Positions 21,791-33,242 of a stretch of DNA of 64,000 nucleotides are shown here, piece after piece. Below the pieces are notes generated by a model, which was not told the DNA's origin, searched no databases, and saw nothing but the letters and a program-made list of their open reading frames with translations. Position numbers and translations under genes: made by a program. The stretch is taken from the NCBI GenBank assembly GCA_028554755.1, contig JAPTOF010000025.1:1054001-1118000 (forward strand). The letters run 5' to 3'. This DNA comes from Cordia subcordata. Lineage: Eukaryota; Streptophyta; Magnoliopsida; Boraginales; Cordiaceae. The stretch's first letter is position 1, and every line of letters begins with the position of its first letter.

Positions 21791-22953
21791 TCAAGTGGGA
21801 TTAAGCGAGGGAATAACATTTTCGAGAGGAGCATAAGCCTTCAAAATGTAATCACCCTGGGCATCATCCCTAACCAAGCAAACACCAATCTTTCTTTCAT
21901 CATTCTCAAGGTGGCAACTAGCCAATGTATCTCCATTTCTCTCCTTGGGAAAACAATTGTTGGAATCATTTTGCCCTTCATTCATTTCTTCTGCATTTGA
22001 ATTTACGACAGCAAAACAGTTACTTTCCAATAGATTTTTATACTTGGGCCAATGACTCATATTCAAATTTTGAAACTTGATTGGTGCTTAAGGGAAGCAC
22101 AACACATGAAAATGGCTTTGGATCCACAATTTGAGTTCTTTTCCATATTTTCTTTGTCTTGCCACCTCGTTAATCACCGTCTCTTTTCTTTTCAACTTGA
22201 GCATTAGCCCTTGGAATATTTACTTGAGTGGCATTTGGACATAAGGATAGGTCATGACTAACAATTTTACATGAAGAACAAATCAGGCTTCCAAGCATAT
22301 TCAACTTCAATCTTGGCCCAATCTCCATTCCTAAGCATCACAAAAGTAAAATCAAGTAGACTCTTAAAAAGGTCCATCTCTACACAAACACATGCAAATT
22401 CGACAAAGGTACGAGATTTCGTCAATTTGTCCATTTGAATTGGATTAACAAGAGTACTTGCCACATAACTAAGTTCTCTTCTAGTGAGTAAAGAGCATGG
22501 TACATTATAGAGCTTAACCCAAAATGGGACTTTTTTTGACTGAAGTGCAAAAGTTGAGCATTAGAATCCTATCTACGAAGCAAAAGAGGGTAATGGTGAA
22601 CGTGCTATATTTGCTCAAGTACTTGGTCAAAATAGCTTTCATTTTCAAACTTGAACACAAAAAGCCAATTCTTGGTGGATTTGATCTCAACCTTACCATA
22701 CATTCTCCAATGGACATCAACCATTCTTCTAAGAAGGAAAAATTGGCAGTGGTTTATCAAGGAATTGACTAATAAGACAATGTTTGTAAAAAAAACATTT
22801 CAGATATATCTCTTTAGGTGGAAGAGCCCCAGTGAAATCATTTCCAACAAAAGGTTCAATAAAATTAAGCTTTGTAGAATGAGATAGGTTACCCACATAG
22901 GTCTCTTGCCAATCCGTTAGAGAATTCCATGCATGTGGAATATAAGAGCCCAC
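21791..22953 (-). pseudogene. Half-LINE E DUF4283 ORF remnant
   Basis: Blocks are 22953-22729 (N-terminal, absent from the other copies), the DUF4283 part near 22720-22560, 22464-22267 (NPIQMDKLTKSRTFVEFACV, then EVEYAWKPDLF), and 22066-21791 (acidic tail with NSNAEEMNEGQNDSNNC, then ENDERKIGVCLV). The knuckle cysteines are not in frame after WKPD. The extra N-terminal 75 codons show what the complete half-LINE ORF looked like upstream. Confidence 0.6.
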
Positions 22954-22963
22954 ATATGGTCAG

Positions 22964-23955
22964 TTATTACACTTCAAAAATAATTTCTATTACCCAAAAC
23001 CTTATCACAAAAGAATGTGAACTTTGTTTTTGACCTACCAAATAACCGACATAATGCCCCTCTATGTATACCCATGGCTAAGGTTGCTTTTTTGGCCCAT
23101 GTACTATCACCTCCTTAGCTGTATCTTTTCTATTGAGTCTCTTGTCCTATTACCAACCATCCATGGTCATGAAATCTCTTGATCTCAGGAGTGACCCCTA
23201 AGCCAAATGACTGATACACCAATGAAGGTTGTATCACTAGATCTAGATTCAGATGATTAATTTGGACAATCCTAAGGCACATAGATTCCATATTGCATAT
23301 ACGTGTTCTAATTAGTTAGAACTCGGCAATCAACGCACAGGGCAATTGGTCCTAATAAAATAAGATTACATATGCATGTTCTAATTAGTTAGAACTTGGC
23401 ACTCAACACATACGGCTATTGGTCCTAATAAAATAAGATGTCTCCCAGAATGAATCAAAGTACCAAACCATAACTTCATTAGTTCATCCACATATGCTCA
23501 AGATTAAGAACAATGATCATTTAGTAGCAGTAAGTATCTTGTTTTCTTTCTTTGGTATTACGTCTTTAGAAAGCATACTTACAATGGTCCTATATAATAC
23601 GTAACACATGTACTATCAATACAAGTCTGGAAAGCCCTCTAATGAACATGTAGATCACCTTCAATGAGGAGACCTTCATAATATAACCTTATCTCAGTAG
23701 AGTGCCCAACGTTACCATATAATTATGAACTCAATTTATGCCATGACTAAATCTAGACTTGGACCTACTGTGCGTCCAACCTCATTGTGTACCCAAGTTA
23801 TTAGTTCAAGTCAAAGGGCCTTTACACATGCATCAATAAAACATTCCTGAGATAATATGTAAAAACTGACAATGCCATTCAAAAAAATGATTATACATTG
23901 TTTCATATCCAAAACATTATATACACGTGAGCTTTAGGGCATAATAATCCTAACA
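22964..23955 (-). repeat. Truncated family-1 LTR of copia II with 73-bp duplication
   Basis: The outer ~880 bp including the TGTAGGATCG end are missing, and the inner end CCTAACA is intact at 23955. Units 23296-23368 and 23369-23440 form a tandem duplication of about 73 bp, single-copy in the LTRs at 8443 and 39253. Confidence 0.85.
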
Positions 23956-23969
23956 ATCTCCCACTTGCA

Positions 23970-26720
23970 CTAAAGATCACTTTTGCATAACCTAATGCCC
24001 ATAGGCTCCAAATGTGTGGCAAACACTTTCTCCAAAAGAGTCTTTATAAATGGGTCCACCAATTTTTTTGTTGAAGCTATCTTTTCAACTACTATATCCC
24101 CTCTCTGGATAAACTCACAGATCAAATGATATTTCCATTCAATGTGTTTACCCTTTTTGTGATTCCTAGTTCTTTGCATAATGAAATAGTGTTGTTGTTA
24201 TCACAATGCAACATTATTGGTCTTTGAGCTATCGGCACAACTTCTAGGTCTATAAAGAATTTTCTTAGTCATACCGCCTCTTTTGCAGCCTCAGACACTA
24301 CTATATACACAACCTCCATGGTAGAGCTAACAATACAATTTTACTTCACACTTCTCCGTGAAATAACTCCTACTAATAGAGTATAAACATATCCAAAAGT
24401 AAACATCCTAGAATCTCTATCGGACTAGAAATCCAAGTCTGTATAGGCTAATGAGCCAGTCGAGGGTTTGACCAATATCTACTAACCATCCCAATAGCAA
24501 AGCAGATATCTGGTCTAGGACATAACATAGCATACATGAGACTTCCAACTACAAAAGCATAAGGAACTTGCTTCTTGCTTTCTATCTTCTCAGGTGTTTT
24601 AGGACATTGATCTTGAGATAGATAAAATCGTTGTTTAGAAGATAATGAGGCCTCCTTAGAGTTTTGTGTGTTAAACCTAACCAATATCTTCTCAATGAAT
24701 GACGCTTGAGATAGGGCTAGCCTTCTATTCTTATGATCTCACATAAGTTTGATCCCTCAAACATAACTAGCTTCTCCTAAATCTTTCATTTGAAATTGAA
24801 TAGAAAGTCAAACCTTGATGGAGGATAACATCCCCAAATCATTTCCAATTAGTAGGATCATCCACATACAGTACCAAAACAGCTATAGCATTTCCATGAC
24901 ATATCTTATACACACAAGATTCATCAACATTTTGATCAAAATCATAAGATTTAATTGCCTAATCAAATTTGATATTCCACACTCTAGATGCCTGCTTTAA
25001 TCTATAGATGGACTTCTTTAGCTTACAAACCATATGTTCCTGTCCTTTAGCAACATATCCATCTTGTTGCATCATGTAAATGGTCTCGTCAAGCTCTCCA
25101 TTAAAAAAAGCTATTTTAATGTCCATTTGCCATATCTCTTAGTTATAATGACATGCGATGGCAAAGACCATCCTGATCGATTTAAGAATGCTTACCATTA
25201 AGAAATTTTCCTCATAATCAATTCCTTTTTTCTGAGTATAACTTTTTGCCACCAACCATGCTTTGAAGGTTTCATCTTTTCCATTAACTCCTTTTTTTCT
25301 CTTGTAGACCCATTTACACCCTATAGGTTTTACCCCTTCAGGTGCAACTACAAGATCCTAGATTTTGTCAGAATACATAGATTCTAAGTCTGAATCCATT
25401 CCCTTATGCCATTGGTCGGCATCTATGTCAAAAACTGCCTCATCGTACCATGTGGGATCCACAACATGATCTTGTAAAGAAGTCTAAAAGACTTTCCATA
25501 GTATCTATCAGGTGGACTAGATATCCTCCCACTGTGACAAGGCTCCAAAGTATTAGGTATGAAATGTTGTTCTTTTCATCCACAGTTACCACAAGTGTTA
25601 CTAGAGATTCTTGTGAAATCTCTTCTAGAATAGCCATAAAATCTGGTGTTTTTTGGATCATATCATCATTCTCTAAGCATGGGTGCTTATAAACACCTTC
25701 TGCTTCTGAAGATTATAGAAGATCCCACCTCTAGTTCCCTTAGGATACCCAATAAAATAGCACAACTCAAATCTTGGTTCCAGCTTTGAAGCATTGCAAT
25801 TTAGTATATAAGTTAGACAACCTTAAATGAGGAGATGATTAAAACTAGGCTTACGCTCGGTCCACATATCTTGTGGTGTCCTAGCTACTAATTTAGATGG
25901 TACCAAGTTCAAGATATATGCTACTATCCCAAGGGCATATCCCCAAAAAGATAAAGGTAATGATGCATGTCTCGTCATTGACTGAACCATATCTAATAAG
26001 GTACGATTTCTTCTCTCTATTACACTATTTTTTTGAAGAGTCCCTAGTGCAGTCAACTAAGACACAATCCCTTCTTACGTAAGGTATTCCCTGAGCTTAC
26101 CCCAGAGGTATTCGCCACCTTAATAAGGTCGAAGGGCTTTGATACGTTTATCTAATCGTTGAATTTCTTGAATTTCTCAAAGGATTCATACTTGCATCGC
26201 ATTAAATATACATATCTATACCCAGAGGAATCATCAGTAAAAATAATGAAATACTCATAACCTCCTTGTACTGGTTGGCGTATAAACCATATACATCAGT
26301 ATAAACCAATTCCAATACTTCTTTGGCCTTTTCTCCTTTAGAAGAAAATGACCATGTGGTTAGCTTTCCTTTGAGGCAAGATTTACACAGAGGTAGACAT
26401 TCAAGATCTAATGAGCTAAGATGCCTATCCTCAACTAATCTCATAATTCGCTTTAGACTAATATGTCCTAAGCATAGGTGCCAAAGATAAGTATCATTGG
26501 TCGAAGAAACCTTCCTTTTTCAAGAATTAGCTTGTTTTCTATTATGCATTGAGTTTGTAATAGGTTTCATATAGAACAAGTTATCATGCATGCGACTGAA
26601 ACAAATAATATTTCCTCTCTACTTATATCAATAATCGAATGGAAATTAATGCAAAAACCATCTAATATCAATTGTGAAATAGGTTTAAGGTTTTTACGTA
26701 TGTATTAAAATGGAAACATC
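23970..26720 (-). pseudogene. Copia II pol remnant: integrase, RT, RNase H
   Basis: Order on the minus strand: GAG-pre-integrase (26444-26202, with CKSCLKGK), integrase core and C-part (26056-25823, ASLPLSFWGYALG), RT N-part (about 25400-25020), RT centre (24960-24700) and RNase H (24684-23970, ending AFATHLEPMGIRL-like). RNase H carries the same TAG after the TDSDF-like motif as copia I. A deletion near 24450-24460 removes the segment after RYWSNP. Stops are frequent, so no enzyme is expected. Confidence 0.8.
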
Positions 26721-26734
26721 ATATGCTTACTCAT

Positions 26735-27405
26735 CACTAGAAGGGGCTTGACCTACATCGCTAGCATTTTTTATATGCCGTTACAAATGGATAAACTTAC
26801 AAAGTCAAAATCTTTTGTGGGATTTGCTGGAGTATGTATTGAAATGGATATTTCAAAAGAGTTGTTGGATCACACATTTGTTAAACTTAGGAATAAAGAT
26901 TTGGCAAGAATTGAGATTGAGTATCCTTGGAAGCCTCTTGTTTGTTCAAGATGTAAAATTGTTTGTCACTAGCTTACTTTGTGTCCAAATGCAAACAACC
27001 ATAATGCCCAAAAATTTTGTCCCTCAAAGTGATAGAAAGAAAGTTGATGAATTGAATAGAGTTAAAACAAAGAAAATATGGAAAAGGACACACAATGTTG
27101 ATCCAATTCCTTTTTCAAGTGTTGTGCTCAATCCAAGCACCAATCAAGCTTCTAATCCATAAACTAGGCCTTCGGCCTCATCATAAAAAAATTCCTTGGA
27201 AAATAATGGCTTTGTTGCTCTTCATCCCATTGAGGAGGATATGAAGGAAATTGAAAATTGCCCTCTTGTTAAGAAGAATGAAGAAGAAACACCTACTGGC
27301 TACCTTGAAGAGAAAATTGAAGAGCCCGTGAGAGTGGAACACTTTGAAGGAAGAAGTAATGAAGATCACCTGAGGGATGCTAATGATCCCCCACTTCCTC
27401 TTTGA
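26735..27405 (+). pseudogene. Half-LINE 3 zinc-knuckle ORF
   Basis: The frame at 26748-26972 reads YIASIFYMPLQMDKLTKSKS, then FAGVCIEMDISKELLDHTFV and WKPLVCSRCKIVCH followed by a stop where the knuckle continues as LTLCPN. A frame change follows, then VDELNRVKTKKIWKR and an acidic tail (27196-27405) ending NDPPLPL at a natural stop before the 3' UTR. Only the first part of the knuckle is in frame. Confidence 0.65.
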
Positions 27406-27500
27406 TTTCTTTTTTGTGTTGTTAATGTCTATTTTGTATCTTGTACTATTGACATCATTTGTTTGGAGTTTTTTAACTCCTTGATTGTGTTTATTTCCTA

Positions 27501-27550
27501 CCCCTCAAACATTGATTTGATTTTCAATGTTGTATCCTTGGTTTGAGGGG
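27501..27550 (+). other. 3' UTR hairpin of half-LINE 3
   Basis: CCCCTCAAAC (27501-27510) pairs perfectly with GTTTGAGGGG (27541-27550), loop 30 nt, about 34 nt before the A-run. At several positions the paired bases differ from those of half-LINE 1 while pairing is kept. Confidence 0.7.
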
Positions 27551-27593
27551 TTTTGAATGGCTTGTACCAAATTTGCTTAATCTACAAAAAAAA

Positions 27594-28103
27594 AATGGTG
27601 TTTACGTACATCCAGAACGTAATAAACATTATTCAAAAATAACTCCTATTACATGGAAAATTTATGCACATTCCTCCCACTGTGATAGCCCATACTTTTG
27701 CGCCATTATCCATCCTCAAAGCAAATTCCCCTTTAGCTCGTTTCTTCATTTTTTGAAACCAATGCAAACAATTGCAAATATGGTTAGTGGCTCTAGAGTC
27801 TACAATCTAAGAATCAGTAGAATAAACCACTAAATAGGTTTTAATGTAGAACAAAAGAGGTATACCTATTTGACCTTGTGCCAGGTACTTTGGGCAATCC
27901 CTTTTCTAGTGTCTTTTTTGGCCACACTTAAAGCATTTGCCCTAAGGCTTATCATCTGTTAATTGTTTGAGTTGTTCACCATTTGTCTTCTTTTGCCCTT
28001 GACCACGTTTTTGCTTCCCCTTTCCTTTGAACTTTCTCCCTTCCAAAAAGTGTTGTAAAGCAAGTTGATTCAAAAAATAAGAGGCAAACTGGATTTGGCC
28101 AAA
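27594..28103 (-). pseudogene. Copia II protease start and gag end
   Basis: From 28050 downward: KGKQKRGQGQKKT-like basic stretch, a knuckle CFKCGQKRH (then stop) KRDC near 27920, KYLAQGQIG, then the protease site as IVDSRATNHIC near 27790 instead of DSGATNHIC, preceded by a stop where copia P has tryptophan. Copia IV has the same stop and the same G-to-R change. Confidence 0.7.
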
Positions 28104-28350
28104 CGTTCTCTCTCTAGATATGAAAACTCTTTTCCTTTTCTCTAAACCTTTTGCAACTCGCCACCATACCATCACCACTTACCACCACCAAATAACCAAC
28201 CTCCACCATTAAACCCATACACTTAACCTAAACACCTTCTTTCACACCCATCCCGAAGCCTTACAATTTTATTTCATTGATAAAAAAGGAAATGGCTCTA
28301 ACTCCTCCTCTCAGCCTCCAAGCTAAGAGGAATGCTGTTTTATAGCTAGA
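28104..28350 (+). mobile_element. LINE 5' end fragment (5' UTR and first ORF1 codons)
   Basis: It aligns base by base with LINE B 14345-14585: pyrimidine-rich leader, 'caccactt(a)ccaccacc', 'cttaacctaaacacc', then a start-codon region (ATGGCTCTAACTCC near 28293) and 'ccaagctaagaggaatgc'. Only the 5' end is left. Since LINE insertion loses 5' not 3' sequence, the rest must have been removed later. Confidence 0.75.
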
Positions 28351-28854
28351 ACAACCTTTGGGTCAGTGAGGAACTTTTTCAACCAATCATTTGGTTTGGT
28401 TCATTCTTTGAATGCTCTGCTCCCCCCCAAAAAAAATAGAGACTTGTTCTTGCTCTCCTAATTCAAGAAGACAAAAATTGTCGGTTGGGTTGTATTATTA
28501 TTAGAGTTGGGAATTAGTCTTCCAAAGATGGATAAACTCGATGCCATGATTTTTTGCTACGTTCAACTAAGCACCACTTCTTGCATATGAATTGTTTGGC
28601 ATAGAAGTGGGACGAGAGTTCTTGCATCAGCCTATCAAGCACTATATAATGCATTTTCCAGGCCTCTTCCTAGTCAGGAAGAGTGACTTCATACCTCATG
28701 TTGTTTATTCCATATTCATTAAGACCTGTCACTACTTTCTTTTTCTTCCTGTGATTTAATCTCTTTGTATATCTCTTCAATCTCTCTTTCCCTCTAAGAT
28801 AATTTCTCGTTAAGAATCAGCGTTTTTTATAGCTTCTGATGCTTCTTTGGTGAA
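28351..28854 (-). other. Unassigned segment with a gene-like minus-strand frame
   Basis: About 500 bp match no other repeat in the window. On the minus strand 28735-28511 reads as about 74 codons with one TAG: VVTGLNEYGINNMRYEVTLP, then EEAWKMHYIVLDRLMQELSS and FICKKWCLVE, ending at TAA. Just upstream is a highly charged frame (REREIEEIYKEIKSQEEK) that could be a coiled coil. I do not recognise the protein. It could be a captured host gene fragment or part of an unlisted transposon. Confidence 0.4.
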
Positions 28855-31580
28855 GTCTAATGCATTTCTACTTCACACTTTTTCATGAAACTGAACCTCC
28901 TGACAAAGTGAAAACAAAGCCAGAAGTAGACCTCTTAGAATCTCTATCTGATTGGAAGTTCGAGTCCATATAGGCCAATGGTACTAGATCATCTACGCAA
29001 TATTCCAACACATATTCCTTAATTCTCTGAAGAAACTTGAATATTTGCTTGACTGCAGTCTAGTGATCTGATCTAGGGTTTGATTGATATCTGCTAACCA
29101 TGCCAACTACATAATAGATATCTAGTATAATACAAATACATGGCATACATAAGGTTTCCTACTGCCGAAGCATAAGGGACCTTCTTCATCTTCTATATCT
29201 CCTCAGGTGTCTGAGGACATTGGTTCTAAGATAGAGTAACTCCATCTTTGGAAGGCAACAAACCTTTCTTGGAGTTTGCCATATTATACCTCACCAACAT
29301 CTTCTCTACGAGGAAGCTTGGGATAATGTGAAGCCTCTTATTCTTCCGGTCTCATATAATCTTGATCCTAAGAACATAGCTTGCTTCTCCCACATCTTTC
29401 ATGTGGAACTGAGAAGGTAATTAAACCTCTATGGATGATAGTATCCCCACATCATTCCCAATTAACAAGATGTCATCCACATACAGAACTAGGAAAGCCA
29501 TACCATTTTCGTTGCGTGTTTTGTGCAAAAATGGTTCATCGATGTTTTCATCAAAGCCAAATGATTTGATCGCTTGATCAAACTTGATGTTCCATGCCCT
29601 AGATGCTTGCTTAAGTCCATAAATAGACTTCTGAAGCTTATAAACCATATGACACTAGCCTAGTGCAATGTATATATCTCGTTAGATCATATAAATGGCC
29701 TCGTAAAGCTCTCTGTTAAGAAAAGCTATCTTGACGTCCATTTTTCATATCTTACAGTCATAATGGTAGGTGATGGCAAGGAGTATCCTAATAGACTTAG
29801 GCATAGCTACCGGTGAGAAGGTTTCCTCATAATCGCTACCTCCTTTCTAGGTGTAACCCTTGTCCACCAATCTAGCTTTAAAGGTTCTAATCTTTCCATC
29901 AGCCCCTCTTTTTCTCTTATAGACCCACTTGCACTTTATGGGCTTTACCCCTTCAGGTGTTTCTACAAGTTCCTAGACACCATTAGATACATAGATTCCA
30001 ACATAGAATCCATTGCCTTTTTGCCACTGGTTAGCATCTATATTGGTAATTGCTTTATCATAACTAGTGGGATCCTCAACCTTATCCTCGTTAGAAGTTT
30101 CAAATCCATTGTATCTATTAGGCTAGCTAGGAATCCTCCCACTAAAACGAGGCTCTAGTGCATTAGTAGCAACTAGCTGCTTTTCTTTTTCTATACTAGT
30201 AGGTGCTTCTGGTGACTTATCAAAAATCTCTTTAAGAGTAACTCCAGATTTTGGTGTTTTCTGTCTCATCATATCATTCTCCAAGTATCTAGCATGTGTG
30301 CTAATAAGCACCTTCTGCTCCTTGGGACTATAGAAGATTCCACCTCTAGTTCTTTTAGGATACCCAACAATGTAACACAATTCCAACCTTGGTTCCAACT
30401 TTGTAATAGAGCTACTTAGCACATAAGCTGGACAACCCTAAATGTGTAAAGGATTCAAGCTAGGCTTATGCCTTGTCTATATTTCTTGAGACGTCCTGGG
30501 CACTGATTTTGATGGTACCAAATTCAGAATAAATGTCGCTGTCTCTAGGGCATATCCCCAAAAGTATATAGAAAATGATGCATGAGATATCATTAACCTT
30601 AACATTTGTAAGAGGGTACGATTTCTCCTCTCTGCCACACTATTCTACTGGGGAGTGCTTGGTGTAATAAACTGCACCACGACCCCTTGCTATATGAGAT
30701 AATCTCTGAACTCACCTTAGAGGCATTTGCCACTCGATCAAACCAAATGGCTTTGATCTGTTTATCCAATTTCTGCTCTGTCTTAGGCTTAAATTCCTTG
30801 AATTTCTCAGAGGATTTAGACTTAGATCACATCATATAAACATAACCATATCTAGAGTAATTATCCATAAATGCAATGAAATACTCATAACCTATATAAG
30901 CTAGTGTGCTCCTATGACTGCATACATCAGTATGCTCAAATTTCAACACCTCTTTGGCCCTCTGTCTACTAGAAGAGAATGACCTTTTTGGTCATCTTCT
31001 CCTTAAGACAGGAAATACATTGAGGTAGATCTTTAAGATCTAACAAGCTAAGGGGCCCATCCTCGACTAACCTCTGAATGTGTTTTTTACTTATATGACC
31101 CAAACGCAAATACTAAAGATAAGTAGCATTTGTTAGAGAAACCTTCCATTTAAGGGACTCTACTATTTCTGTATTGTGTGTTATAAAGTCAATAAGGTGT
31201 AGATAGAACAAACCATTATGTAATCTACGAGAGCATATAAAACTTCCATCTCTATTGATATCAACATCAATATGGAAACATACTAAGAAACCATCGATCA
31301 ACAAACAAGAAACAGATACTAGGTTTTTATGAATGTCTGAAACATAATAAACATTGTTCAAATCTAAAACCCTAATACAAGAAAACGACAAATGAACTCA
31401 ACCAATTGCAATAGCCCAAAGTCTCACTTCTGTTGCGACTCTGAGAACAAATTCCTCTCTACTCAGCTCCCGCATAACCTGAAACCAGTGCAAAGAATTG
31501 CAAATATGATCAGTGGCTCCTCAATCTACAATCCAAGAATCAGTAAAATCCATCACTAAACTGGTTTCAGCATAAAGCAT
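28855..31580 (-). pseudogene. Copia P pol remnant: protease to RNase H start
   Basis: The protease site reads WIVD(stop)GATDHIC near 31530. GAG-pre-integrase is at 31391-31113 (NNVYYVSDIHKNLVSVSCLL). The integrase C-part is at 30422-30123 (ELCYIVGYPKRTRGGIFYSP). The RT N-part (near 30000-29700) is broken. The RT centre at 29648-29421 is intact, with YGLKQASRAWNIKFDQAIKS and LYVDDILLIGND. The RNase H beginning, with SNFQSD, is near 28960-28940. The element ends inside RNase H at 28855, so the last catalytic residues are missing. Confidence 0.8.
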
Positions 31581-31606
31581 GAGGGATGTACCTTCTTACC
31601 CAACAA

Positions 31607-32406
31607 CTAGGTACTTAGGATAGTCCTAGTAGCCCTTCTCACCACACTTAAAGTACTTCCCTTTGGGCTTGCTAACACTTGCCCACTATTTTGGCCAAAG
31701 GGTCCTCTTCTTTTTTTTTTGGCCATGTTGCTACTTTCTTTCGTCTTGGGCTTCTTCTTCCCTTTTGAGTCATGCCTAAAAGTGGAACCTTGAGAGAGAT
31801 ATGCATGACCTAAAGGCTTTATGATAGCCTCTGCTGCCAAAAGCTTCTTTATCAACTCCATGAGATTCATGTTCAACTTGCCCATGTTATACTTGAGCTT
31901 GCACCGATTGAATGACAGTGACAGCGTCTCTAAGATGTCTAACTGTGACTGCTTATTAGTCTTTGCCCCTAGGATCTTGGTAGTACTTAGGCACTCCATC
32001 ATCTTGAGCATATGCTCTCTGATAGGTGTGCCCTCTACCATCCTAGTAGTCATAAGCTATCTCAATGTAGCTTGCCTAATAGGCCTACTCTGGTTAGCGA
32101 ACATAAGAGATAGTGAAGTTATGATCTCTTTAGCAGTCTCCATGTTCTAATGCTTATTCTGTAAAACATCCAACATAGACACCAATATATAGCACTTGGC
32201 CATACTATTGGCCTTCTGCGATTTCTGCTCAGTATCACACACGGAGTCAGAAGAGTTTGCCCTTATAACAAGACAAAGAGTAGTCAGGATATATTTGTAC
32301 TCCTCGGCGGTGAGTACTATGTCTAGATTCCTTTTCCAATCCACAAAATTTGGATTGGTGAGCTTATGCTCCCTAGAATTGTCGCTAATGGACTGAAGGA
32401 AGTCAT
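31607..32406 (-). pseudogene. Copia P gag
   Basis: ATG at 32404-32406; the start MTSFSPLATIL is shared with copia IV. A one-base loss then shifts the frame into HKLTNPNFVDW. The UBN2/retrotran-gag region follows at 32344-32147 (YKYILTTLCLVIRANSSDS, then SMAKCYILVSM), then 32053-31607 with MTTRMVEGTPIREHMLKMME, and a basic tail. The zinc knuckle near 31650 is degraded. Gag would form the particle that packages element RNA. Confidence 0.75.
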
Positions 32407-33223
32407 ACTAGATATCGAACAATAGATCATAATTAATATCGAGCAATAAATAAGATACAGGTGTGTAATGCGTATGTAACAGTGAAAAGAATAGCATACA
32501 GTGCACTTTTTACATCATTTGCATTTTGTAGTTTAACCCTTAAACTACAATGATGTAATAATGTCTCAACCCAATTATACGAACTTCATCAATGGGATGG
32601 CCAAACATTGAATAGTTAAGTTAAGTGTATCCTATTTGGATAATGTTTATTAGATATCTAATGTAATCCAATCATTTCTTGTTTGACCTCTTAAATCTCC
32701 AAGGGGTCTTCACTGATGGTGTGGTCGAACCTATGACTCGAGTTCCAGAATGCTATCTTCATCTACGAGTTGAGTAAGGCCTCTTCATCGGTCGATTTGG
32801 ATTGACCAGTTCTTCTAAAGGGCTTCTAGGCACAACCAATTTACTACTAGTCGATTTGGTAGGGTATACCAGTTCGTCTCGAACTCACAAACAACATGCT
32901 TAACAGCTAATTCGACTCCAAATAGAAAAAAACCCATACAAGCTTCATCTATGACAAGAAACATAAATGTGGTCACAAAAATACAAGTCATTTCCCATTC
33001 CTATGCTTCTCTTAAATTGAAGCTCCAATAGTTTTCTATGCAAGAAAATAAAACCATACATTTGAACCACCAATTAGGACCAAAATCATATAGAAGCTAT
33101 AACCACAAAGGTTAACCCATAACACATACACCATTGAATCACAGAAGTCTTGCCACCCACAAGACTATTTCACCTCAAGAAACTTATTATCATGTTCTTG
33201 GCTTAAAATATTTGCAAATAAAA
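32407..33223 (-). other. 5' leader of copia P
   Basis: About 800 bp between primer site and gag ATG, without coding signal. The corresponding leader of copia IV is about 1.5 kb. Short direct repeats occur ('aactcgtagatgaag', 'gtcgatttgg' near 32790-32860). Confidence 0.6.
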
Positions 33224-33240
33224 CCCACGCTTTGATACCA
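33224..33240 (-). other. Primer binding site of copia P
   Basis: In element sense, two bases after the 5' LTR: TGGTATCAAAGCGTGGG. The first eight bases match the 3' end of initiator methionine tRNA, the usual Ty1/copia primer. Confidence 0.75.
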
Positions 33241-33242
33241 AT

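Larger units (their letters stand above)
21597..22963 (-). mobile_element. Half-LINE E, longest 5' extent, truncated by copia II LTR
   Basis: The antisense reading starts at 22963 with sequence upstream of the half-LINE 1 start (MGSYIPHAWNSLTDWQ, then NLSHSTKLNFIEPFVGNDF). It continues through DUF4283, the middle block, a degraded knuckle and an acidic tail, and ends at 21597 with the tail 'ttttaataaaacttactta'. An A-rich block lies inside the 3' UTR at 21710-21727. A family-1 LTR abuts its 5' edge. Confidence 0.65.
26721..27593 (+). mobile_element. Half-LINE 3 inserted into copia II, with imperfect target duplication
   Basis: It starts within the coding region (AGAAGGGGCTTGACCTACAT, compare half-LINE 1 near 5990) and ends in ten A's. 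The copia sequence is interrupted between 'ggtttttacgtatgt' (about 26690-26720) and 'ggtgtttacgtacat' (27594-27609). In copia IV this stretch is single and continuous (about 43873). This is a 15-bp duplication with about three differences. 5' truncation, A-tail and target duplication together indicate LINE-type insertion of a unit with no RT. Confidence 0.75.
22964..28103 (-). mobile_element. Copia II: family-1 element, truncated both ends, split by a half-LINE
   Basis: The partial 3' LTR (22964-23955) is followed by PPT, RNase H, RT, integrase, GAG-pre-integrase, protease and gag end. The half-LINE at 26721-27593 interrupts it between GAG-pre-integrase and protease. Order and sequence match copia IV. 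The 5' leader and 5' LTR are gone, and from about 28040 the match fades before a LINE 5' end begins at 28104. Confidence 0.8.
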
